Assembly: GCA_950295325.1 (NCBI GenBank)
Contig: OX485806.1
Coordinates: 38,874,001 to 38,938,000 of the forward strand
Direction: 5' to 3'
Source of the DNA: Polytrichum commune
Taxonomy: Eukaryota > Streptophyta > Polytrichopsida > Polytrichales > Polytrichaceae
DNA length: 64,000 nucleotides
The position numbers and the translations under genes were made by a program. The notes beneath the pieces were generated by a model. It did not search any database and was not told where the DNA came from. It saw only the letters and a list, made by a program, of their open reading frames with translations. Positions 48,073 to 57,640 of the stretch are shown here, in pieces. Position 1 is the stretch's first letter. Every line of letters starts with the position of its first letter.

Positions 48073-49875
48073 ATGGCCGCGTCAAGAGCCCCTCCCCGAG
48101 ATAACAACAACATGGAGGGAAGGGACCTGATTCCGAAAACCCTAGCAAAGGTTTTTGGTGACGAGGAAGACATAATGGAGATTGACTCGCCTACTCAGAG
48201 CCTAAAGAAACTCCTTGCAGAGAAGGCCAAAACAAATGCCCGAGCTGCAGCCAATGGGAAGAGAGCTAGAGACCGGGCCGGGACATCCTCACCCTCGAAT
48301 TCCCACAAGGTGATCTCTCCCCGTAATGTAGTTCATGCCACAAAGCCCACATCAGACCCAAAACTCAAATTATGGTTAGGATTTGAAGTCATGGAAAAAC
48401 TTGCAATTGAGCAAGGAACTGATGAGTTATTTAATGATGAAACCATTGCTGATAGAACCACAAGAGGCATCCCCCGTAAGGAAGCCGAGGAATTAGAGAG
48501 TGTAAGCATTTCATACCCAAGAGTGCCACAAACTTTGTACCCAAGTGAGAGAAGTGATGGATTACCGGGTCAACATCTTAACCTCACTCAACTTCCATCA
48601 GAGATAGAAACTGACCCCATCTCTTGCATGTCCCTAGACTTTCAAATTGCCATTCATTTTCAACTCCCCAACAACCCCCTATTTCATAACCATGTCAAAG
48701 AGCTTGTTAAAGAGAGGCTAAATGCCATGCACATTCCACTAGGAACTAACCTCATCGAACCTATCTCGGTTCTATGCATGAGTATTAAGAGAGGAGGGGT
48801 TAAGGGCGTTTGGGCTGGGATAGTCAAACTCCACCTCCTTCACCCCCAAACCGATGGAGTAGCCTTACTCACGGGTCTTAGACCCTTCATTCTCCACCTT
48901 GAGCCCCACTCAAATGTTGGAAGCCTAGGCAAGATATGTAAATCATATCACTCCATTGCTAGGAATAACAACCTCTCCATCAAAATTTCAAATGACACTC
49001 TAGTAGGATTGACATCTCATGCTCTCTTTCTTGATATCCTTGAAAATAGCTTTAGAAGAGGTCATAACTTTGAAATTGTAGAAATACAAAAGACCACCGC
49101 TAACAACCATGCCTACATTGTTGCTCCTACCCCCCTACAAGCTAAGAAAATACAAACCCTCCAAATATCCACACACCACCAAATTCTTGATGGGCAAGTA
49201 ACAAAGGGCCCCTTTCTTACTATGGAGCAAAAGGCAAGGAAAGAGGCTCTTACCCTAACTTTCTACAACCTCCCCATTTTGATGAATATTGAAGACACCT
49301 CCCTTGAAATTTGCAAGGTACTAGGAACCAAAAATGTGGTATCCATTTGGTTCCACAAGCAAGATGGCTTGAGACACAATGGGAGTGCCAATGTGGAATG
49401 CCTCAACCCCTTTGTGTATAGGAAGTTTGTGGGTAAAGAAGCAAAAATTGGGGCCTACCATGTGGAAATTACCCCACACCGCCGTAGCCTAGATGGTAAT
49501 GACAAACCCCCCAAAGAGTTACTAATCAAATTTGGTTTTGAAGATACTAATACGTGTTTAGTAAACACAATTGAAGCCATCCAAAACCAAACACAAGGAG
49601 AAGAAAGTGCAACAAAGGGGGATGTTCTTACCGTCATGAAAGAGGCCATTGAGGAAGGTAACAAAAAACTCAAACTTGAACTCCACAAGGATATGGAGTT
49701 AAAAGATGACATAGTAAGAGAAGCACACATCTATGCGGATGAAATAAACGATAAACTCAAAAAACAGATGATGGACATCCAAAGCACCTTGACTTTGGCA
49801 CTTACGGGAATGCAACAAATTACGGGTGTGGTTAAACCAAACCTTATGCTAAAGGACCAACCAAATGTGGATTGA
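48073..49875 (+). CDS. LINE ORF1 protein (RRM-like, nucleic-acid-binding)
   Basis: I place the start at ATG 48073 (MAASRAPPRDNNNMEG), with G at -3 and G at +4, giving 600 residues; the frame is open further upstream but without ATG. The N-terminal part is charged and Ala/Lys-rich (residues 45-75) and likely disordered. Residues about 389-475 read LTFYNLP (RNP2-like beta strand), VSIWF, GSANVECLNP (RNP1-like) and VEITPHRRSLDG, which fits an RRM fold as found in many plant and other LINE ORF1 proteins. Residues about 515-580 are Lys/Glu-rich and likely coiled coil for oligomerisation. No CCHC knuckles seen. The frame is intact. Its TGA overlaps the next ATG by 11 nt (ATGTGGATTGA), so ORF2 could be translated by stop-restart. 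Role in RNP formation is from family knowledge. Confidence 0.72.
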   Translation: MAASRAPPRDNNNMEGRDLIPKTLAKVFGDEEDIMEIDSPTQSLKKLLAEKAKTNARAAANGKRARDRAGTSSPSNSHKVISPRNVVHATKPTSDPKLKLWLGFEVMEKLAIEQGTDELFNDETIADRTTRGIPRKEAEELESVSISYPRVPQTLYPSERSDGLPGQHLNLTQLPSEIETDPISCMSLDFQIAIHFQLPNNPLFHNHVKELVKERLNAMHIPLGTNLIEPISVLCMSIKRGGVKGVWAGIVKLHLLHPQTDGVALLTGLRPFILHLEPHSNVGSLGKICKSYHSIARNNNLSIKISNDTLVGLTSHALFLDILENSFRRGHNFEIVEIQKTTANNHAYIVAPTPLQAKKIQTLQISTHHQILDGQVTKGPFLTMEQKARKEALTLTFYNLPILMNIEDTSLEICKVLGTKNVVSIWFHKQDGLRHNGSANVECLNPFVYRKFVGKEAKIGAYHVEITPHRRSLDGNDKPPKELLIKFGFEDTNTCLVNTIEAIQNQTQGEESATKGDVLTVMKEAIEEGNKKLKLELHKDMELKDDIVREAHIYADEINDKLKKQMMDIQSTLTLALTGMQQITGVVKPNLMLKDQPNVD

Positions 49876-50752
49876 CCACAAACCGCCAAGAAAAAAAAAG
49901 TATTTATCACAATACTACCATATACATATATACATATATAGACATATACATGAAACATATACTGGAATAACTACAAAATACCATAACAACAAAGAAGGTA
50001 TTCCACAACACCCAAAAAACCATATGGAATACAAATACAAAACATGCCTCATATACCCGAATAAATACAATATACAACAAAAAACTACATACCCAATACT
50101 CAAACCAAAATACAATCCCCACATACAAAACAACAAACATAGAAAGTACTACCATTCAACGTACAATGGTCACACAAAGCATACCCTCAACTCAAAATAC
50201 CTCCCACCTCATTCAAAAAACAATCTCCATACGAAATACGGTAAGTGCCCAAAACGCATACTCCATCCAACGAACGGATGTCATCTAAAACGCATATTTC
50301 ATCCAAAACATAGTTCACACCCAAAACAAGCAACACATCCCAACTCAAAACCACACCTACAAAATAAACTTCACTCTAAACACAACCCACATCTAAACCC
50401 CAAACCCTGCCCCCTCTCAAACCCTAACTCCTATTTCAATCACAAAAGACACCCAAAAAGCAAAATGGCATCGGCCTACCGGCCTTACCACAATCCTAAT
50501 GGCCAACATCACTTCATAAATAATTGGAAACCTCACTCAATAACAATTCAAATACCAACAAACCATGCAAAATTACACTCCGTACCCAAACAACCAAAAA
50601 ACATTATACCCACCCTACCCAATATCCCTCCCATAACAAAACTTGCACTCACCAAAAACCAAATAAGAAAAAACCAAAGATACTCAACTTATATAAATAC
50701 TACCTCATTACATCAAGTATATCAAGTACGCATCAAAAACCTCGCACAATAA
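49865..50752 (+). pseudogene. ORF2 N-terminal segment 1 (basic/His-Pro-Lys-rich, module copy 1)
   Basis: The start ATG overlaps the ORF1 stop. The product is Lys/Tyr/His/Asn-rich (MWIDHKPPRKKKYLSQYY...). It moves into repeats of a hexapeptide centred on HPK (for example SHPKHSSHPKQATHPN, about 50310), then the first copy of the ASAYRP module at 50465. After about 50690 the frame is no longer the one shared by the other modules; the homologous reading (LNLYKYYLITSSISS) moves to frame 1, so a one-base indel lies near 50690. No enzymatic domain. Possible roles: RNA/DNA binding by His/Lys repeats or a linker; unknown. Confidence 0.5.
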
Positions 50753-52053
50753 CAACGTACATCCCTAAAGACAATAAATTACATCCTAAACATCATTCAC
50801 ACCCAAAGTACAAACAATACTCAACAAACAAAATGGCCTCGGCCTACCGGCCTCGCCATAAAACTAACCGCAAACTCCACCTCACTAATTGGAAACCTAC
50901 CCCAATAACAAACCAAACATCTAAACACGATGCAAACGCATACCCCTTAACCAAACAACAAGAAAACATAATACCTGCCCTACATCACACCTCCTCTAAA
51001 ATTAACCGCGCACTCATTAAAATACCAAAAATCAAAACAACTAACCTACATAAATACTACCCCTCTACCTCAAGTACAACAAAAGTAAATCAAATATCTA
51101 TAAACAAACCAAATTACACTAACCACCCACACAACAACAACCCAAAACATACTCTCCGAACAAAACACACCACACATCCAAATTATACTTCTCATCCAAA
51201 ACACAAAATACAACGGCCTCACTCACAATGTAGGTACCTCACAAGCAACGAACTTCATCCTACATCCAAACCGCATCCAAAATATAGGCTACACCCTAAA
51301 CAAAGGCCACACCCACAACTAAATCCCCCCCTCACATCTAAACAATCAAGTAACATTACACATGCCCTGAATTACGGAAAGTACCCAAAACACATACCAC
51401 ATCCAATGAACTACCTTCATCCAAGATATGGATCCCATCCAAAACACATAAGCCACTCAACACATATATCTCATCCAAAACATAACCCACATCATGAACA
51501 AGGAACCTACCCTAACCTAAAGGCATGCCAACAAAATAGACTACATCCTAAACATAAACCCCAACAAAAATCCGTACTCTACCCCCACTCACAACCAGAC
51601 CCCTACTCAAAATACAAACAACACCCAACAAACAAAATGGCCTCGGCCTACCGGCCTCGCCACAAAACTAACCGAAAAAATCACCTCACCAACTGGAAAC
51701 CTACCTTAGTAACAAATCAAGTACCTAAATACTATGTGAACTCACGCCCCTTATCTAAACAACAAGAAAACATAATACCCACCCTACACCACATCCCCTC
51801 TACAACAAAACTAACATTCATCAAAAATCAAAAACCAAGTAAGACACAACCAAAAACAACTAACCTATATAGATACTTCCCTACTATCTCAAGTACATCA
51901 AATATTAAACTTATAAATGTACCAAATTACTCTAACAACTACACAAAATACAACCCCCGAACACAACACACTACGCACCCAAATTTTACCACCCATCCAA
52001 AACAAAAAAATACAACGGCCTCTCTCACAATACAAGTACTCATCAAAAAATAG
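50524..52053 (+). pseudogene. ORF2 N-terminal segment 2 (module copies 2 and 3)
   Basis: Frame 1 continuation. Module starts at ATG 50833 and ATG 51637, both with MASAYRPRHKTNRK and a following NWKPT. Each module is preceded by a (Y/Q)xxTNK peptide and separated by HPK-type hexapeptide arrays (HPTSKPHPKYRLHPKQRPHP near 51260; HPKHISHSTHISHPKHNPHH near 51440). Copies share a downstream L(Y/H)(K/R)Y(Y/F)xxxSS motif. The frame breaks at about 52006, where a run of A is one base longer than in copy 2 (AAAACAAAAAAATACA versus AAAACACAAAATACA). Conservation of frame between copies indicates past translation. Confidence 0.5.
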
Positions 52054-52558
52054 ATTCCACCCTAAACTCAAACCACATCCAAAGCATAGTTTACATCCTA
52101 AACACAATACACAACCAAAACCTAAACCTTCCCCCGCACCTAAACAACCTAGTAACATCACACACACCCCACCCAACCCGATTACCATAATTAAAACCAT
52201 AAGCATGAAAAACCTAAAAACAAACAAAACACGCCCTTCACCCAATCAATTAGGAAATATAACACCCCCCTCACAACAAGATTCCTACCCAAAACAAAAA
52301 ATACCTCGGTCCCACCCACAATACTATTCTCATCCAAGATATAGCCCTCACCAAAAGCACAATCTTCATCCAAGGGGTAAGCTTCATCCAAACCATAGAG
52401 TCCACCTAAAACATATACTTCATCCAAAAGCCAAAATATACCCAAAACACAAATACCAACAACCGTATTGGTACCAACCAAAACAAGAAACCCAATCCAA
52501 CTCAAAATCTCACAAGCCTCACCCTACATACAACTTGTACCTAAACCCCACACCTTAA
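51917..52558 (+). pseudogene. ORF2 N-terminal segment 3 (HPK-rich linker up to module 4)
   Basis: Frame 2 continuation after the 52006 indel: IQRPLSQYKYSSKNRFHPKL matches IQRPHSQCRYLTSNELHPTS of copy 2. It contains further HPK hexapeptides and ends at TAA 52556-52558. Beyond that stop the same frame reads on without interruption to the module-4 ATG (52652) through HPYSKYNPYPNNKMASAYRP, so the TAA looks like a point lesion in a longer ORF. Confidence 0.5.
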
Positions 52559-52651
52559 CCCCACTCCAAACACCACCTACACCCTAAATACAAACCCTAC
52601 CAAAAACATAAACACCCATATTCAAAATACAATCCCTACCCAAATAACAAA

Positions 52652-54178
52652 ATGGCCTCGGCCTACCGGCCTCGCCACATAAATAACACATACCACTTCA
52701 TAAAAAATTGGAAACCTAACTCAGTAACAAACCCACTACCTACAAACAATGCAACGTCACACTTCTTACCCGAACTAGTAGAAAAAACCACTCCCGCTAT
52801 GCCTAACCTCTTTTCCACAACCAAATTCACATGTTTGAAATATCTTAAAATAAATATGAGAAAACCAAAAACACTTCAATTCTACGGATATTACTTCATT
52901 GACATACTAGATCTACTAAAATGCGGAGATATCGAACTTAACCCGGGACCAATGCCTGATATTCTACGAACACACCCTATTACACAAAAAAAAAGAGCCA
53001 ACACGTATTTTGTCCCAAATACTATAAAACTACAACCTGAATACCAACACCTAGCAAATACATTCGTCCCTATCCTAAAACACACACACCCACTACACCT
53101 CCAAGCAATCACCACATACCCACATCTACACCATTATACCCAAACACAAAACCAGTCGCCACCAACCCATATGCTATACGCCCTAATTATTACCATCCAC
53201 CCCGCAATGGACATATGCAATAACATGCTAGTCCAACCCCAAAACTACCACTTTAATAACATATGGACCAACACGTTAATCATTAGGCTAGCTAACCTCA
53301 CCAACCCCCCCGAGCGACACATACTGACACCGCACCCCTACACAACATTCATAGAAAACAATCAACATATAATACTCCCTCAAAACTCAATACACACAAA
53401 AATATACGAATTCATCCACAACCAAGAAACCACACCCACATCAACCACCCTCAAGAAAGAATTCCCTTTCCTCCCAAACCAGTTGATAACCGAAACACTT
53501 AGATGTTTAGAAAACATCAGCGAATACTCACACCCACCCCCACTCCCAGCCGCTCCCACACCAATCACAAGAATAAACACCAACACCGAACATGAAACAA
53601 TCATAATAACTTGGAATGCGTCATCACTCAACACATCATTACCAAACTTACAAAGCTTAATAAACAACTATCTAAACAACACAACAATCATACACATCCA
53701 AGAAACCAAACTTACTGCAAACAAATCTACGAAATATATACAAAATCTATTCCCGGAATTCAAACTCATTTTCAACAACACACACGCACTCACAAGGTGC
53801 ATCCAACAAATGATGCCTTATACCCCCGGAAGAGGTGGCCTACTTACACTTATCCATCATAAATATGCATTCCCAGGGAATGTCACCAAAATCCCCACAC
53901 CAGCAAACATCTCCCCATATCTACAAATAATAAAAATAAATAACCACCCACTAATCATACACATGTATATGCCCACGCACTTAGAAGACACATATCTTAT
54001 CCCACACCTTAAGAATGAAATCACTAACCAAATCACTATACACCCTAATCACATATATACACTATGCGGAGACTTTAACAGAGATATTGCACTCAGGGGC
54101 AGACAAAATAACAACACTAACACCCCCCATAAGAAGAAGACTTCCAATGGAAAAACTTCACCACATCTCTCAACTTAG
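52652..54178 (+). pseudogene. ORF2 segment: module 4, 2A-like site, APE endonuclease (N-terminal part)
   Basis: Starts at the fourth module ATG. Residues 1-99 form the module; the 2A-like motif GDIELNPGP ends at residue 100. After a linker with HTHPLHLQ, the apurinic-like endonuclease/exonuclease-phosphatase domain begins near residue 315: TWNASSLN (Asn, 53615), IQETKL (Glu, 53702), GRGG, HMYMPTH and CGDFNRD (Asp/Asn, 54071-54079). The nick generated by such enzymes primes reverse transcription at the target. The frame ends in a shifted tail (HKKKTSNGKTSPHLST); the true continuation is in frame 1 from about 54130. With that frame included, the domain has a normal set of active-site residues. 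Confidence 0.75.
52893..52951 (+). promoter_or_regulatory. 2A-like ribosome-skip sequence
   Basis: The peptide ILDLLKCGDIELNPGP matches the 2A consensus D-(V/I)-E-x-N-P-G-P (52928-52951), preceded by the DLL-K spacing and hydrophobic helix-like run typical of active sites. Known: 2A-like sequences cause peptide-bond skipping between Gly and the last Pro and occur in some non-LTR retrotransposons (trypanosomal L1Tc/ingi, sea-urchin CR1-like). Inference: it would release the N-terminal modules from the APE-RT-nuclease polyprotein, which would start with Pro. Confidence 0.8.
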
Positions 54179-54405
54179 AATATATTCAAACCAATACTAG
54201 TATCTCCAGACAAGGTGGATACAACTACACATCAACAAGCCTAATAGATGGTTTTTATATTCACTCCCCAGACAACAACAAATTTACCTCCACTACAAAT
54301 ACAAACATGAATCTAAATTCAGATCACTATCCAGTCACATTACATATTCCACACAACACACTTATAGCCAGACCCCACCCCCTACAAACACCTCACCAAC
54401 TAGAA
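54130..54405 (+). pseudogene. ORF2 segment: APE endonuclease C-terminal part (frame 1)
   Basis: Frame 1 gives FQWKNFTTSLNLEYIQTN, then GGYNYTSTSLIDGFYIHS, and finally SDHYPVTLHIP with the catalytic Asp-His pair (54322-54327). This completes the exonuclease-endonuclease-phosphatase fold started in frame 2. A single-base indel lies at about 54122-54135 (homopolymer C or A runs). Another near 54405 shifts to frame 3 (TGA at 54408 in frame 1 is avoided). Confidence 0.7.
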
Positions 54406-55991
54406 TACTGAACCCGATACCACCTGAAAACCTAGAAAAATTCAACATAACATTCTTTGAAGAAAACTCCACCCAACTTAAAATACTTACCACACTATTA
54501 GAAAACCACCAACACTTAACATCTGATCAATGGCAAGTTGCATGTACATCACTGGACTACATTATAAACAAAATCTCAGAAACAATTGAAAAAACCTGCA
54601 AAGCAGACCCACTACCCAACCTTACAACCAGAACATCGCAACAAGGTGGTTTTCTACCACGCAAACTAGCTAGAGAATGGAAAAGACACCTCAACACATA
54701 TCACCTCATTAGGAAAGCCATTTACATAGCACAACATGACCCACGCTGGCAAGTGCACCCCATCCTAAACGATATCCGAAACCACCAACACGTCAGCATT
54801 CCGCACCCACCCGCTACAGCAGCATCCCCTGATGAATGGATTAACACAATAGCGGCCATCGCAAAAATTGCAAATAAAGAAGCCAGAAAAATCACCACAA
54901 AATATACTAGAGACTGCATTCTAAAAGCCGTATCGAAATACCGCCAAATGTATGAAAAAAACTCCAAGAAAATAAACCGAAAAGTAATTGCAGCGCTTGA
55001 AGACGCAAGACTCACAAACCAAGATATATACATTCTTTACATTGACTTCAAAAACGCCTTTGGCTCCATTGACCACGCCAGACTCTTAGCCATAATGAAA
55101 GACTTGGGTTATCCCAATGACTCAATAAACCTCATATGAAACATATACTTACAATCTTCAACCATATTCACTGGCGAACACTTCGGAAAAACCCTACCAA
55201 TTCATATCCAAAAAGGTACAATACAAGGCGATACCCTTAGCCCATACTTATTCATCATATTTCTAGAACCCCTACTCAGATGGCTACAACAAGGAAACAA
55301 TGGATATACTTTCGGTACGTCCAGAGTTAAAATCTCATCAGCTGCATATGCAGACGACCTTGCAGCAATCGCCAACAAACTAGAGACACTACAAACACAA
55401 TTAAATAAACTAGACATATTCTGCGAATGGACAGGAATGGATTTAGGAATACCAAAATGCGCAGGAACTGGATGCCCAAACAAATCTAAACTTAACCCCA
55501 CAACCTTCAAGGCCCTAATCCAATCCACCAACATAAACTATAGAAACCAACCTATACCAGTCCTAAACCAACACGAACCCTACACATACCTAGGAATAAA
55601 TCTTGCACCATCACTTAAGTGGAAAACACAAATAAATACCACTACAGCTAAAGTAATCAAACAATGTCAAGCCCTCGTAGCATGCCCAGTTACTATGAAA
55701 CAAAAAATCAACATGGCTGATACAGTCATACGCGCTGGAATAGCATATAGCTTTTATGCAGTACCATACTCCATACCAACCATAAAAAAACTTGACAAAA
55801 AGATCATCGCACTCCATAAAACAATATGCGGAATACCCAAATGCACATCTAATATTACTACACAACTCCCCCACAACCTATTTGGAATTGAAGTATTTTC
55901 ACTACAAATGCCTACCTACGGTGTATTGGAGAGCAACTACAAAACGCCCTTAACGATAAAGGCCGAATTGGGAAAATTTATACCGGCCTAA
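54406..55991 (+). pseudogene. ORF2 segment: reverse transcriptase (frame 3, fingers deleted)
   Basis: Frame 3 runs from about 54408. A pre-RT region (EKFNITFFEENSTQLKIL, then LAREWKRHLNTYHLIRKAIY) leads to KAVSKYRQMYEKNSKKINRK. This is joined directly to ALEDARLTNQDIYILYIDFK. The finger motifs RT0-RT2 expected between (with Q-x-G-F and N-T) are absent, implying an internal deletion near 54985. Palm motif A is YIDFKNAF (Asp at 55044), motif B is GTIQGDTLSPYLF (55218-55256), motif C is YADD (55347-55358) and motif E/thumb is YTYLGINL (55587). TGA at 55137-55139 interrupts LI-stop-NIY, most simply a Trp codon change. At about 55925 the frame moves to 2. The enzyme would copy the element's RNA at the nicked target; this copy cannot. 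Confidence 0.85.
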
Positions 55992-56570
55992 CGCAATTTA
56001 TACTTGCCAAATACGGAGGTTCTAAAGAAATTACCCGTATTAAATACTACCATTGTGTTAGATCACCTATTACTAGAACATTATTTCTGCTCAAGCATGA
56101 AGCAGGAGTCCACCTTAAAAGTACAATAAACAACTTCCTCCTACACCCATCCCCACTTGAAAACGCGTGGATGCAAGAAGCACAAATGCTACAGGGTCTA
56201 AATCCCAACACCTCACTTAAGCTATTACACAAATTGCTCATACATAATATAACAACACTAGACCAAATTACCATGCCTAATGGCACCACACTAATGAACC
56301 TAGATGAATTCAAAATCTACCACTCCACCCCTTCCAAACTCATCCAAAGTGCACTAAACATCGCTAATCAACTATTTTGCCAACCTCTCTGTAATCCCGA
56401 ATGCCCCCTACCATGCCAACGACACCATCCACCCAGATCCCTCAAAGACAAATATATACTAAGACACCACAACATTCTACCTCACCTACCGACTCCCCCC
56501 ATACACCCCCCAAATCCTCCCATCCCCCCTCTACCCCCTCCCCCCAACAACATACTTAAGGACCCCCGAC

Positions 56571-56790
56571 AATATCCCATATACAAAATACTTGATCACA
56601 AACAAAAACAATCTACCGACCATAATGGAATAAAAAGAACAGTCACGTCATACCTATGTCAATGGACTACAATAAATAACCACACATACAACAAATGGCA
56701 AACCCCAAGGGACCTATACCCCTATTGTGATGCCAACACATGCAACCACAATACCACCCTACTTACCTACTACTACACGGAAAGACAACA
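56571..56790 (+). other. Chromodomain-like segment of ORF2
   Basis: About 73 residues: YPIYKILDHKQK at the start, SYLCQW with a Trp after a beta strand, then YNKWQTPRDL and finally LLTYYYTER. The pattern Y-x-V/I-x-x-I-L-x-H, Y-L-x-x-W, (N/Y)-x-W-x-x-x-x-x-L, then a helix with L-L-x-x-Y matches chromodomains in order and spacing. In chromoviral LTR elements such domains steer integration to marked chromatin. Judged by eye only; aromatic-cage residues are partly conserved. Confidence 0.45.
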
Positions 56791-57170
56791 CAAACACTTC
56801 TCAAACATTATTAATGCCTACTTCTCCACCGAACAACAAAGAGACACGAGATATGTCATACCTACCACAATAATCCCACTAGCACATATCTCTATTAATG
56901 AGTGTAACCCAGAAAATGACATCGAAACCAACTCCGATACTATCCAAATACAATTCGACGTCGCTCACATATACGAAGATAATGGTAGGCACCTCATCAC
57001 CATCCCGAAAACCAGACTAATGTGGTTATGGAAACAATACCAATTGGCAAAAAATACCACACATGGTCTAGAACCGCCCACCCAATCTTTCGAAACCGAA
57101 ATGGTTTGGCTATATCAAAGATACAAATACCGAATCCCGAAAAATGACCCACTCAAACGTGCCCAATACA

Positions 57171-57640
57171 CAATACCAACCCCAATATTAGATCTCCTAA
57201 TAACCACATTCAATATCAACCAGTCATACTTCTCATCCCCAGTGACATGCCCCACGCAACTCACCCAATTCTACTCGCCATTCTCACGGGACATAATATT
57301 TGGATCCTTAGGGAAAGCATTCGACCACAAATGGCAAGGAAAAGGATACGCTTACCCCCACAACGCAACAGACTTACAACAAGCCATTCACTGGGCTCGC
57401 ATGGCGGCCCAAAATGATCCATATACAATCACTATACTTATATCTCCGGATACCGACTGGTACAAAAACCCAAACCCGCACATAGGTCCATTCTTGGACA
57501 CACACATCATTGCCCAATTTGCAGCCGATACGATTGCATATGAAGAACCCACAATACCTCCCGAACTCAATATTACAAGAAAAGAACCGTCTACCCTACA
57601 AATATTTTGTATCCACCACCAAAACAATAATATAGGCACC
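57171..57640 (+). other. N6-adenine-methyltransferase-like segment of ORF2
   Basis: Reads TIPTPILDLLITTFNI, then FYSPFSRDIIFGSLGKAF, then HKWQGKGYAYPHN, and then TILISPDTDWY. This recalls phage-type Dam methyltransferases: a TPxxLxxxL start, a D-x-x-x-x strand, W-x-G before the catalytic (N/D)PP(Y/F), and V/I-L-x-x-P...W at the end. The expected NPPY reads YPHN, so it is inactive or not an enzyme. Dam-like domains are known in DIRS-type retroelements. Assignment is tentative. Confidence 0.3.

Larger units (their letters stand above)
50465..52951 (+). repeat. Four ASAYRP modules (starts 50465, 50833, 51637, 52652)
   Basis: Each starts with ATGGC(A/C)TCGGCCTACCGGCC, a GC-rich island conserved almost perfectly inside A/C-rich, otherwise diverged DNA, and always in a favourable start context (A at -3, G at +4). 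About 100 residues follow: ASAYRP, then NWKP, then (K/P)xx(E/K)(N/T)(I/T)xPA/T, then (Y/F)x(Y)Y(F/Y). Spacings are 368, 804 and 1015 bp, the growth being due to HPK arrays. Only module 4 ends in a 2A-like motif. Confidence 0.85.

Noticed and set aside
49907-50155. Minus-strand hydrophobic ORFs that look like membrane proteins
   Set aside because: Antisense of the A/C-rich, Lys/Tyr/Asn-coding LINE strand; G/T-rich antisense gives Val/Phe/Leu/Cys runs automatically.
50280-52560. CRISPR-like or satellite array
   Set aside because: Repeats are degenerate, in frame and of variable spacing; there are no uniform spacers, and the context is a LINE.
55137-55139. TGA as recoded Trp (alternative genetic code)
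   Set aside because: TGA also ends ORF1 and exon-like frames, and the element has other ordinary lesions; a single Trp-to-stop mutation is simpler.
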